Source: Setomelanomma holmii | Taxonomy: Eukaryota; Ascomycota; Dothideomycetes; Pleosporales; Phaeosphaeriaceae | Reading direction: 5' to 3' | NCBI GenBank assembly: GCA_010015745.1 | Contig: ML978194.1 | Location: forward strand, 1 to 64,000 | Length of the DNA: 64,000 nucleotides | The notes under the pieces: model-generated | Database searches by the model: none | Told to the model about the DNA's origin: nothing | Seen by the model: only the letters and a program-made list of their open reading frames with translations | Shown: positions 56,253 through 64,000 of the stretch, one piece after another | Layout of the letters: every line of letters starts with the position of its first letter | Position numbering within the stretch: position 1 is the stretch's first letter | Translations under genes and position numbers: made by a program

Positions 56253-57152
56253 ATGCTGTTTCGGAAGCTAAAAGTACCGCCGTCGCTGCTGCTCCTCATC
56301 GTCTTCCTCGCCTTCTTCGGCTGGCAACTTAGCCAGGGCACCCGACATGAGGATGGTCCAGTGGGAACGCAGGTTATCCCGCAACGCGGCGGAGAGAAGC
56401 AGGCGCCGCGCATTGCGCTCATGACCTTTGTGACGGAGCAGCGATCGTACCTGCACCTCTCGCTCAAGAACAAGGACCGTAAGCTTCGACAGCCTTGTGG
56501 AAGGCGCAGGTTGCTAATGCGCGCAGATTATGCCCGACGCCACGGCTATGACCTCATCCTCGATTACGAACAGCATACCGATCGCGCCGTCATCTTCTGG
56601 AAGTTCAACATGGCCGAGCGACTCATCAAGACCGGCAAGTACGACTGGATTTGGTGGATGGACTTTGACACGTTGATCACGAACACCGACATCAAGCTCA
56701 CTGATGTTATCGACGAGGAGCTCCGGAATGTGACGAGTCCCGAAGACATCGACTTCCTCTTTACGCACGACTGCAACGGCTTCAATGCAGGCTCGTTCCT
56801 GGTCCGAGGCCACGAACGATCGCTTAGATTTCTCTACGACTCTTGGGAAATCCACGACAAGGCGAGGGCGAAGGACGAGCATATGAGTGAGCAGGACTCG
56901 ACGGTGAAGCTGATAAGGGAAGATAAAGCGTCAGCGGACAGAGTGCACGTCGTGCCGCAATGGAAACTGAATGCATTCCCGAAGGAGATCGCCTGCTATG
57001 ACCAGGAAAGTAAGGCTTGGGAACATGGGCAGTTCGTCATACATTTCGCGGGCGCATGGGCGCACGTCAAGGGCGACGATCCAACCGGGCAGCTCATGAA
57101 CAAGTACGAACATGGAATCATCTGGGGCGACTGGAAGGACTTCTACGGATGA
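56253..57152 (+). CDS. GT34 family glycosyltransferase (Gma12/Mnn10-like alpha-1,2-galactosyl/alpha-1,6-mannosyltransferase)
   Basis: Two exons, 56253-56478 and 56527-57152, join over a 48-bp intron (GTAAGC...GCGCGCAG) and give 283 aa. Topology is type II: a short basic N-terminus and one signal-anchor helix (SLLLLIVFLAFFGWQL, residues 11-26). The lumenal domain has the GT34 motifs YARRHGYDLI, WFKFNM-like (FWKFNMAERLI), the DxD site WWMDFDTLITN, FNAGSFLVRGHE, SEQDS and the ending FVIHFAGAWAHVKGD. Such enzymes extend N-glycan outer chains in the Golgi. Whether it uses GDP-mannose or UDP-galactose is not decided by the sequence. It is shorter than yeast Mnn10 (393 aa), mainly at the N-terminus. 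Confidence 0.92.
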   Translation: MLFRKLKVPPSLLLLIVFLAFFGWQLSQGTRHEDGPVGTQVIPQRGGEKQAPRIALMTFVTEQRSYLHLSLKNKDRKLRQPCGRRRLLMRADYARRHGYDLILDYEQHTDRAVIFWKFNMAERLIKTGKYDWIWWMDFDTLITNTDIKLTDVIDEELRNVTSPEDIDFLFTHDCNGFNAGSFLVRGHERSLRFLYDSWEIHDKARAKDEHMSEQDSTVKLIREDKASADRVHVVPQWKLNAFPKEIACYDQESKAWEHGQFVIHFAGAWAHVKGDDPTGQLMNKYEHGIIWGDWKDFYG

Positions 57153-57482
57153 GACGTCAAAGTGTAGTTTTTCAGGGTGTGGAGGCTCGTGAAGTTCTTC
57201 TCATGACATCCAACTCAAATAATCTTTATCTCTCACCATTGAAGGTTTTTGCGCGTCATCTGGGATCTTGGTTCACTTTCACGGAAAATGAGCCAGCGTT
57301 TGCATGGAAGCGACCGTCGCACCATCCCGAACTTCCTCCGCCTGCTCTTTCCTCCTTCAAAACTACAGCACCTGGACCATGTTAGAGCCCTGCGAGCGAA
57401 CCATGCCTCAACTCCGCTCTTCTCCATTTGCTTAGCAAAGAAGCTGACCGCTGACAGCCACGATGAACGATGAGATCCGAGC
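57153..57482. other. intergenic region
   Basis: A 330-bp stretch between the GT34 stop and the next small gene. Nothing was recognised. Confidence 0.4.
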
Positions 57483-58066
57483 ATGCCCAATGTAAGCTTC
57501 ATTTCCACCTCCAGTATTCACTTGGCTAATCCTAAAGTGCTTTGCGCAATCAACAGAAGTCACCTTTACTACGACTTCCCGGCGAGCTTCGAAACAGAAT
57601 ATGCCAGTACGCCGCGGAGGGCATTCGAATCCACCTCTACGGAGCCTTATACATGTCTCCTATAGAGAGTCTAGTTGTAGCCTACCAGGAGGGCACCGAT
57701 CGAGGTCCCGGCACCATATCAAAACACATGGGTCTCGCGTGGAGCTGTAGGCAGACCGTGACGGAGATTGGGCTTCTCCCCTTGACTCTGGCCACTGTGC
57801 TTATCCGGAGCATCACCAGAGGCCGTAGCCTCCTGGCTCTTTTGCCGATCCTTCAACTCCCTGTCATCACTACAGTTAAAGTTAGTGAACAAGACGCGGA
57901 AGACGTTGGTATGGAATACAAACGCTTCAGAGACGATGTGCAAACGAACCCATCGAAAAGACTGCTTGTCCACTGGCAGCTCCATTACTTATCACTAATG
58001 CTTGATTCGAGACTGCTCCCAGGGCTGAAGCGTGTTGCCATTGCGGACTGGTCCCGAAGGTCCTGA
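57483..58066 (+). CDS. small LPxELR (F-box-like/2EXR-like) protein A
   Basis: Exon 1 is only 9 nt (57483-57491, ATG CCC AAT). A 65-bp intron (GTAAGC, branch GGCTAAT, acceptor CAACAG) leads to exon 2, 57557-58066. The 172-aa product starts MPNKSPLLRLPGELRNRICQY, the F-box-like motif of a large, poorly characterised fungal family, followed by LAWSCRQTVTEIGLLPL (compare TCRQIYAETALLP in the neighbour) and helical segments to IADWSRRS. Without the intron the frame opens only with TTG. It resembles the gene at 58597-59367 on the opposite strand over the first about 80 residues, so the two may be an inverted duplicate. Function is unknown. Confidence 0.6.
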
Positions 58067-58596
58067 CAGAAGCCCAGGAAAGACGGTGTTTCCGCAGGCT
58101 TTCGTCACTGTGTGGGTGATCGAGACGTCGAAATTGTCTTTGGCTCATGTGCTGATCAGCATTGCGAATGATTCGAGGATGCGTTGACTATGCCACATTC
58201 GGACGAGGGCGAACCATCAACTTCGACAGTCACTTTGACTTCGACCTACCTTAGAAGAAATCCTTGGACGCAAAAATGGCGTAAAAGGCATCAAAGATGA
58301 TGTATGGCACAATTAAGACATGGTTGAGGAGTATTGCTTCGTCTCAGTACTTGACGTGCTATAATCATCTTCCCCATTCAGTGATCGTAAAGATCTGGCA
58401 TTCCTCAGGTGCACGCTTCGCCGCATTGCCGAAGCCATTATAGAGGGTGAAGCAAGCCCGTTTCAAGTCAAGGAAGCGGACTTGCTCGTCCAAACCAAAC
58501 ACGGGACTATTTCGTCCAGCAGAGACATGTTGATTGACAAGTACATGTCAAGAAGGACAAGCCCACTAACTAGTCGCTGTATTGCCTTCTCACCTC
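58067..58596. other. intergenic region between convergent paralogues
   Basis: A 530-bp stretch between the 3' ends of the two LPxELR genes. No frame or element of note. Confidence 0.4.
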
Positions 58597-59367
58597 TTAC
58601 AGATTTTCGAACGTGATGTCCACCTGCTTACCGGCAAGCAAAGTACTCAGTTGGTCACGAACGCTGCGCTTGCACTCGTCCACTGCTGACTCTGATCGTA
58701 GGTCTGGAGTTAAGACACAAACTTGGATTTCCTCGAGTGCGGGAAGGAACCCCAGCTTGTATTTGCCACAAAAGCGAGCATCAGTATACCTCTCAATGTC
58801 TGATAAGTACCCTTGGCCAAGCCATAGGCCGCGTATACTGCTAGCTTCTAGCTGAAGCTTGGCAATATGTGAGCGTTGGAATGGCTGCAAGTATTGTAGT
58901 TCTCCTTTGATGCCCGCATATTCAGTACAGGCGAATGTGTTCAGCTGATAGGGTAAGAGTGCGGTCTCGGCATAGATCTGGCGGCATGTGCGGAGGAGAT
59001 CGAGACCTAGGATGATTTGTCCTGGCGGAGGAGCCATCCTATACTTCAGAGAGTATCTAGACGAAGAGACAAGTGTCCACCGAAGAACGTTGCCCCCAAG
59101 GACGTAGCGCCAGATCTTGTTGCGCAGCTCGGGCGGTAGACGTAACAGGGGAGAATTCTGGTTGTTCAAGGTCCTGAACTAATCGTGAGTGAATGGCTGA
59201 TCGTGTTCTACCAGTCTAACTTACTGCGCTTTCTCTGCTCCCTTTGGAGTGACATTCAGAACACCGCTGCGGAACCGGTGGAAACCACGAGCAGGGCGTC
59301 TGCTTATGCGGGCATTGCTGTCCCCAACGACGGCATTCTTTCGACCTACTTTGCTGGACGCTGCCAT
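58597..59367 (-). CDS. small LPxELR (F-box-like/2EXR-like) protein B
   Basis: Two exons, 59367-59225 and 59173-58597, join over a 51-bp intron (GTAAGTTAG...TTAGTTCAG) and give 239 aa. Exon 1 is basic (MAASSKVGRKNAVVGD...RRPARGFHRFRSG). Exon 2 continues TLNNQNSPLLRLPPELRNKIWRYVLGG, the family signature, then LLRTCRQIYAETALLPYQLNTF and LEASSIRGLWLGQGYLSDI. This is a typical lineage-expanded Dothideomycete protein with no known function. It is a partial paralogue of the gene at 57483-58066. Confidence 0.75.
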
Positions 59368-59434
59368 GACGTTGAGCTGTTGCTGTAGTTGAATCTTTTA
59401 ACGAGGCTAAGGTTTGGGCAAGAGCGCCGGCGTG

Positions 59435-59449
59435 ATATATATATATATC
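59435..59449. repeat. (AT)n microsatellite
   Basis: A run of about 7.5 AT dinucleotides just upstream of the LPxELR protein B start and beyond the Atg6 3' end. Confidence 0.85.
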
Positions 59450-59601
59450 AAGTGGGCCCTCAAGCCGTGGTGAAGACGCGTTTGTCCATAGCACAAGCGT
59501 CACTGTAACTCATCCGCGAGTGAGAGACGATCAACTTCGAACATGTTCCACGCTTGCAGGTCGGCTTGAAACGAATCATATTTGGGTATCTTTGTCAATG
59601 C

Positions 59602-61245
59602 TCACCTCGCCCTTCGCGCACTCATGCTCTCGACGTTATTCGCGTGCGCAAGCAGATACTTGCAACATGTTAGCGTGTATTTACACGCTTTCGTCCAGCT
59701 CTCCTCCTTGTTCAGCGCCAACTTGATACTTTGGTCGTGTATCCTGTCTTTCTTGATCTCGTATGGCATCTTCACGCCCGGTCCGCCCATACCGACACTC
59801 AGATTGCTACCAGCATGTATGCCCTGGTTTTCGACGAATTCGCCGAGCTGTCGTAAGCACTCAAGGAATGCTACCATGGCCGTGTCGAATTTGCGGTGCA
59901 GGAAGCCGAAGTTTATGGGAAAGTCTCCAGAAGAGTAGAGCTCGAGGCGTTGTCGTGACAAAGATGGCGATGTGGTTGTTGAGGACTGCCGCGATGCTGC
60001 GACAGAGGTGTTGCCTTTCGCCTCCAGTTTCGAGATCGTGGATGTGGAGCCCATGGGATGGAGTTCGTAGCCTTGAAACTTGTAGCCAAGGCGCTCGGCG
60101 AGTGTCGCCAGCAACAAGCATGTCTGACCCCAAGCAGCGTTGATCTCGGGCCAGTCAACGTAAGGGGACGGTAATCGTCCAAGCCGTAGGCCATTTATAG
60201 TCGCGAAATGGTTATCATGGGTTATATTGAAGGTGTCGTTGTAAACACTTCTTCTTTGAAGCTGGTTGAGCACCTGTGCGTCATGCGCGTGCCGTGTCGT
60301 GAGCGCATCACGCTCGTTTTGAAATTCTGTCAAAGTAGAGTTGAAGGCGTTGCGATTCTTCCAGAAATCATTCTCTTCTTGGTCCAGCTGCCTACTTTCA
60401 GCTTCAAGCGCCGCCAGTTGCGCGTCCAACTCCGCCTTTTCTGCTTCGAGTTTTTCCAGATTCGATATGGCAGCTCCCTCTGCCTTCTTTGCGGCTTTTA
60501 GTGCGGCCTCGGCAGTCTTGACCTCATCTGCGCTGGGTACGTCGGTGTTGGCGCGACGTAAGTAATCAACGTATGCGTCTCGTTCTCGTGTTGCGACCCC
60601 CAGCCGCTTTTGCAGGCCTTCCACAAGGAGGTCAGTGCACTCTATGCATATGGGATGGTCGATGTCTGATCGTGCCGAAAGTATCTCGAACATGCGGTTG
60701 GTTGTTTCCAGGCCATCAGCCATGCTCGCTCCTCCGGCTGTTCCTGAGCCCCCAGTCACGCTTGTCCTTCTTGTGGCTTCATTCTTTCGCGTCTCTTCAG
60801 ATTGCGTGGGCTGATCTGGACTTCGGACCGGCGCTGGCGAAGGGGACGGTGGGTTCATCATCGACTCAGACATGTGCACGTCAACGAAAGACATGGCAGG
60901 ATTCTGAGCACCCGCACCATGTTGAAATCTTGAAGAGGGAACATTGCGCATGAAGGTAGGGTTTCGCGCGGACTGTATGGCAGCTTCGTAGGTCTGGTGT
61001 CTAGAGGAGGGGTAGGTGGGACGTGACTGGCGTGTGGATGTGTTCTTTGAAGCCTGCTGTTGGCCGGGTACGGTCGAGGCTGTTCGAAGTAAGTCTGTGA
61101 TACTTGATAAGATCTTGTTCGTGGTGAGCATACCAGTCAACAGCTTGAAGGCAGCTGGGTTAAGCTGGTCTATGGAGGCATCGATGTCTATGGGTGTCCG
61201 GCATTTTTGGCAGTATAAGCCGTCTGCTTTCTTGTCGTTCGCCAT
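59602..61245 (-). CDS. atg6: autophagy protein Atg6/Vps30 (Beclin 1)
   Basis: An intronless ORF of 547 aa (yeast Vps30 is 557) starts at ATG 61245. The N-terminus has a zinc-ribbon-like CxxC (LYCQKCRTPIDID) typical of fungal Atg6, then a disordered Ser/Pro region. A second CxxC (ICIECTDLL) marks the conserved Beclin start, followed by a coiled coil rich in Ala/Glu/Leu (LKAAKKAEGAAISNLEKLEAEKAELD, partly quoted). The BARA domain follows: FNITHDNHFATINGLRLGR, VDWPEINAAWGQTCLLLATLA, ELYSSGDFPINFGFLHRKFD and CLRQLGEFVENQ (partly quoted). It is a subunit of the Vps34 phosphatidylinositol 3-kinase complexes for autophagosome formation and vacuolar sorting. It is divergent from the Scm3-like gene over 290 bp. 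Confidence 0.96.
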   Translation of the reverse strand: MANDKKADGLYCQKCRTPIDIDASIDQLNPAAFKLLTGMLTTNKILSSITDLLRTASTVPGQQQASKNTSTRQSRPTYPSSRHQTYEAAIQSARNPTFMRNVPSSRFQHGAGAQNPAMSFVDVHMSESMMNPPSPSPAPVRSPDQPTQSEETRKNEATRRTSVTGGSGTAGGASMADGLETTNRMFEILSARSDIDHPICIECTDLLVEGLQKRLGVATRERDAYVDYLRRANTDVPSADEVKTAEAALKAAKKAEGAAISNLEKLEAEKAELDAQLAALEAESRQLDQEENDFWKNRNAFNSTLTEFQNERDALTTRHAHDAQVLNQLQRRSVYNDTFNITHDNHFATINGLRLGRLPSPYVDWPEINAAWGQTCLLLATLAERLGYKFQGYELHPMGSTSTISKLEAKGNTSVAASRQSSTTTSPSLSRQRLELYSSGDFPINFGFLHRKFDTAMVAFLECLRQLGEFVENQGIHAGSNLSVGMGGPGVKMPYEIKKDRIHDQSIKLALNKEESWTKACKYTLTCCKYLLAHANNVESMSARRAR

Positions 61246-61535
61246 GCTATGAGCGTAAAGAACTCCGCATACTTGTGAATGGGATCATGAAGTCCAAGGA
61301 CAGGGACGTCAATGCCGAAGTGGTGCAGGGCCGTTGATCATCTGCAGGTGGCACGGACTCCCGTCGCGTGGCTGTGGCTCGACGAGGGGAAAGCGCGACC
61401 CAGCGCGCGCCAGCCATCTTTCGCGTTTGGGGCTCGTGCTTGCAAACAGTCTCAACCCCTCCTCCTCCCCTCCCGACACCGAAAGGCAATCCTCCCGTCG
61501 ACTTCGGGTACCGGCAGCCCACGCTCATTTTGACC
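61246..61535. promoter_or_regulatory. bidirectional promoter, atg6 / Scm3-like
   Basis: A 290-bp spacer between divergent ATGs, with a CT-rich tract (CTCCTCCTCCCCTCCCGACACC) on the Scm3 side. The frame of the Scm3-like gene stays open to 61368 but has no ATG there, so this is leader rather than coding. Confidence 0.55.
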
Positions 61536-63788
61536 ATGGAACCCCCAGCGAAGCGATTGCGCATCCTTCAATCGGTCGAAGTTGACGAAACTAACCCCGA
61601 TTATGTCCACGCGAAGCAGAAGCAACAACAGAAGTTCAAGGGCCGATTGGAGTCGATATTCGCAAAATACGAAAGCATGCACGAGTCTATGAGTGACGAG
61701 ATTGATATGCGCGAAAACAAGGTTGTTGTGGACAGAGGCCATCTGCGACGGCTGGTTCGCCAGGCCAATCGCAAGGAGACAATACTGTTAGACAACCTAG
61801 GACTGGCAGCTGGAAAGGAGCTCGAGGAAGATCAGCCAGAAAGCGAGCCGGAAGAGGGAGACTCGGAGGACGAATTGGCGCCGACGCAGCCTGTCAAATC
61901 AAGCAGCGGGAGGACTAAGAGGAAACGATCGGAAGAGGTCACGAACACCACGGGCGCCCATTCGTCGCCATGCGCAAGCAAAAGACATACATCGCAGTTG
62001 TCAGATGTGCTAGCAGCACCAGTCCTGCCATCTGCTCTGCAAGCCGTGCCTAATACTCCCAGTGCTGCCGCAAACCTCCTCCAGCTCGTACAGTTTCCAC
62101 AGACACCAGCAGGACAGCAAGCGCAAACCTCGTTTTATGCGACACTTGCGCAGACGATAAATCAGGCAGTGCAACAAGCGGTAGCACCGCTCTTCTCGGG
62201 TGTACTGTCTCGACCGCCTAACGTTCATTCACCCTTCGCTCAGCCTCTTGGCCTGCCAGCGACACCCGTGGTCAGCAATGACAACATCGCGCCGGCAACA
62301 GACCCGAAGTGGTTCTTCCCACCTCTATCGGCCGAGTCTAAGAGCATTGAAGTAGCGCCGTCGAGCCCTTTGCTACCTACGAAACAACAACGAAAACCTG
62401 AGGTGGAGGTTGCGGAAGTAGCTGGTCAGGTATACGGAGAGGAAGAGCTGCAATCGCCAGTGGCACTTGACGAGGAAGAGGAACCTAACAGTACCACGAT
62501 CTCGATTGCAGCACTGCGACAACCTGACGAGCAGACCGAGTCCAGTCCAAAGAACCACAATAGGCGAACTAGCCCACGCGCAGAGGTCCAATATAAGCGC
62601 AGACGAACCGGCCGAACCGGCCCAAAGTACAATTTCACCGAAGAAGATGACATATATATCTCCAGGCAGAGAGTTCTGCACAAGCGCCCATGGCAGGAGA
62701 TCAAGGACAGTAAAGAGAAGTGGAGCAAGTGGTCGATGTCAATTTTTCACCACCGTTGGTCTACTCAATTGAACGGGAGGGACTTGCACTTGAAATCGTT
62801 GCAAACGATGGAAACCGTGCAAGGAGACAGACAGTCTACCGCAGGGTCCGAGGCCGATTTGCCTTCGAATCACCTGCCTACGCCAAGCTCTTTGGGGCGA
62901 GACGATGGCCCAGAGCCTGTCGCACACCTACGCCCAAAATTTGGAAACGATCTTCCAACCTCGAGCACCCACTTCGATGAAGCTGAGCTTGAGCTACTGT
63001 CATTGGCTGGCGCAGCTTCAGATGAGGAACAGCTTCTCAATGCAGCAGATGTGGATGAGCCTTTCTTCCCTGATGCGGATGAGATGATCCTGCCATCCGT
63101 TGAGGTGACCGGATTCGTTAACGAAGATACTCTGCAGCAAGGTCTACTTGACGATCCGCCAGCGCGAGAAGCCACGCCAATCGTGGAGACAGCCGTGTCG
63201 ACGAAAATCAAGATCGAAAGTGCTTGGTCTTCGCCTATTAGCAAGCGGAAAACAGCACCGAAGCCTATAACTTATCAGGCAGTGTCCGATTCTGAGGTTG
63301 AAGACGATGATGTCGAGTTACCCGGGCTCAATTCAAGTCCCAAGAGTAGGGGATCGCATGCCTGCCATATTTGTGGCGCGACATTCGAAAAAGCCGGAAA
63401 TCTTCAACGTCACCTAGCCGAGCCGCGCTCTGCACACGACGAGCTTCGACTTCAGTCCGGCTCTCTCGACCTCGTCGGCGATGACGAACTGCAAGCCTCT
63501 GCCTCCGCAACACCACCCATTAAGCGCGAGTTCAGTACGCCTCCACCAACCAGCTTCGTGTTTAGCACTCCTACACCACAGTCACGATCGCGAGCGGAAG
63601 TACCTTCTTCTGGTGTCAAGTCTGCTTCTGGGTTAAGCAGAAAAGCATACTTGAAGCAAGTCAAGCAATCTTGGACAAAGAGATCAACACCAAGGCAGAA
63701 AGGACTGGCACAGCGAAAGAGTTTCCATACGTTGCCGAGGAAGCGCGCTTGGCTTAGTGATGCGAGTGAGGATGAGCTTGGGCTGTGA
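61536..63788 (+). CDS. centromeric CENP-A chaperone, Scm3/HJURP-like, with Myb-like and C2H2 modules
   Basis: A single exon of 750 aa starts at ATG 61536. The N-terminal about 95 residues carry the Scm3 domain: KFKGRLESIFAKYESMHESMSDEIDM followed by VVVDRGHLRRL (partly quoted). A long acidic and Pro/Ser-rich linker follows. Residues about 360-415 form a Myb/SANT-like module (GPKYNFTEEDDIYISRQRV, RPWQEIKD, FHHRWS). A C2H2-like finger lies at about 608-634 (CHICGATFEKAGNLQRHLAEPRSAH, C-x2-C-x12-H-x7-H, partly quoted). The C-terminus is basic. Scm3 deposits the centromeric histone H3 variant. Filamentous-fungal homologues are much longer than the yeast protein and can carry extra DNA-binding modules, as seen here. 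Assignment rests on the Scm3 motif, recognised by eye. Confidence 0.85.
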   Translation: MEPPAKRLRILQSVEVDETNPDYVHAKQKQQQKFKGRLESIFAKYESMHESMSDEIDMRENKVVVDRGHLRRLVRQANRKETILLDNLGLAAGKELEEDQPESEPEEGDSEDELAPTQPVKSSSGRTKRKRSEEVTNTTGAHSSPCASKRHTSQLSDVLAAPVLPSALQAVPNTPSAAANLLQLVQFPQTPAGQQAQTSFYATLAQTINQAVQQAVAPLFSGVLSRPPNVHSPFAQPLGLPATPVVSNDNIAPATDPKWFFPPLSAESKSIEVAPSSPLLPTKQQRKPEVEVAEVAGQVYGEEELQSPVALDEEEEPNSTTISIAALRQPDEQTESSPKNHNRRTSPRAEVQYKRRRTGRTGPKYNFTEEDDIYISRQRVLHKRPWQEIKDSKEKWSKWSMSIFHHRWSTQLNGRDLHLKSLQTMETVQGDRQSTAGSEADLPSNHLPTPSSLGRDDGPEPVAHLRPKFGNDLPTSSTHFDEAELELLSLAGAASDEEQLLNAADVDEPFFPDADEMILPSVEVTGFVNEDTLQQGLLDDPPAREATPIVETAVSTKIKIESAWSSPISKRKTAPKPITYQAVSDSEVEDDDVELPGLNSSPKSRGSHACHICGATFEKAGNLQRHLAEPRSAHDELRLQSGSLDLVGDDELQASASATPPIKREFSTPPPTSFVFSTPTPQSRSRAEVPSSGVKSASGLSRKAYLKQVKQSWTKRSTPRQKGLAQRKSFHTLPRKRAWLSDASEDELGL

Positions 63789-64000
63789 GGTTTTCCTTTG
63801 CATCTTTGAGTTGAGAGTCTTGTTCCGCTGTGTTGATACCGTATTCCGCATTGTGAACTTTAGCATAGCACCCGCATAGTCGCAAATATCAATAGTCTCA
63901 TCAGCCTTGACAGCGTCCACTGGTCTCACGGTGGCGAAGAGAACAGCAGTAGTCGTTCGAACTAGAACTTGTATTTCGCAACTCCTTGAAACGTGGGTAT
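63789..64000. other. 3' flank at window edge
   Basis: 212 bp after the Scm3-like stop. No gene was recognised; it is probably 3' UTR and the start of the next intergenic region. Confidence 0.4.

Overview
The window is nuclear DNA of a filamentous ascomycete (Pezizomycotina). Dothideomycetes is the most likely class, an inference from gene content: an Alt a 7-type flavodoxin, an AspRS-DUF2156 fusion, a class IV chitin synthase and several small proteins with an LPxELR motif. Genes are split by short GT-AG introns (mostly 43-90 bp) with CTAAC/CTGAC-like branch sites. There is no sign of prokaryotic, viral or organellar DNA. I rebuilt gene models by hand from open frames, splice signals and family resemblance. 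Exon joins were checked for frame continuity, but no database search was possible.

Layout. 1-2 kb: gene remnants and a degenerate ~145-bp tandem repeat. 2.0-13 kb: CYP53-like P450 (+), F-box-like Cys-rich protein (-), secreted AA8-AA12 haemoflavin-free oxidoreductase (-), TMEM14 protein (-) divergent from OST2/DAD1 (+), and an Aro8-like aminotransferase (-). 13.5-21.7 kb: a CaaX-ending Skt5/Chs4-type chitin synthase activator (-) divergent from a class IV (Chs3-type) chitin synthase (+). 22.9-29.6 kb: WD40 protein (+), WrbA/Alt a 7 flavodoxin (-) with a probable stop-codon readthrough extension, and an F-box/LRR protein (-). 29.6-33.6 kb is gene-poor. 33.6-45.2 kb: ergosteryl-aspartate synthase-like AspRS-DUF2156 fusion (-), questin oxidase/AflY-like protein (-), alpha-tubulin (-), and an EF-hand MscS channel (-). 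46.8-55.7 kb: multi-HMA copper P-type ATPase (-), a broken SLC6/SNF transporter (-), and a GRF zinc-finger protein (-). 56.2-63.8 kb: GT34 glycosyltransferase (+), two small LPxELR proteins facing each other, Atg6/Beclin (-) divergent from the CENP-A chaperone Scm3 (+).

Functional themes. Most genes are housekeeping: secretory N-glycosylation (OST2), cell wall (chitin synthase and its activator), cytoskeleton (tubulin), autophagy (Atg6), centromere (Scm3), ion homeostasis (Cu-ATPase, MscS). The most unusual signals are: (1) the 204-codon flavodoxin ORF ends in TGA-CTA-G, the strongest known readthrough context, and continues in the same frame for 68 codons to a CDIM CaaX box; (2) the sterol-aspartylation enzyme fusion; (3) an SNF transporter with a TGG-to-TAG nonsense codon and apparently missing TM1 residues; (4) the physical pairing of a Chs3-type synthase with its presumed activator.
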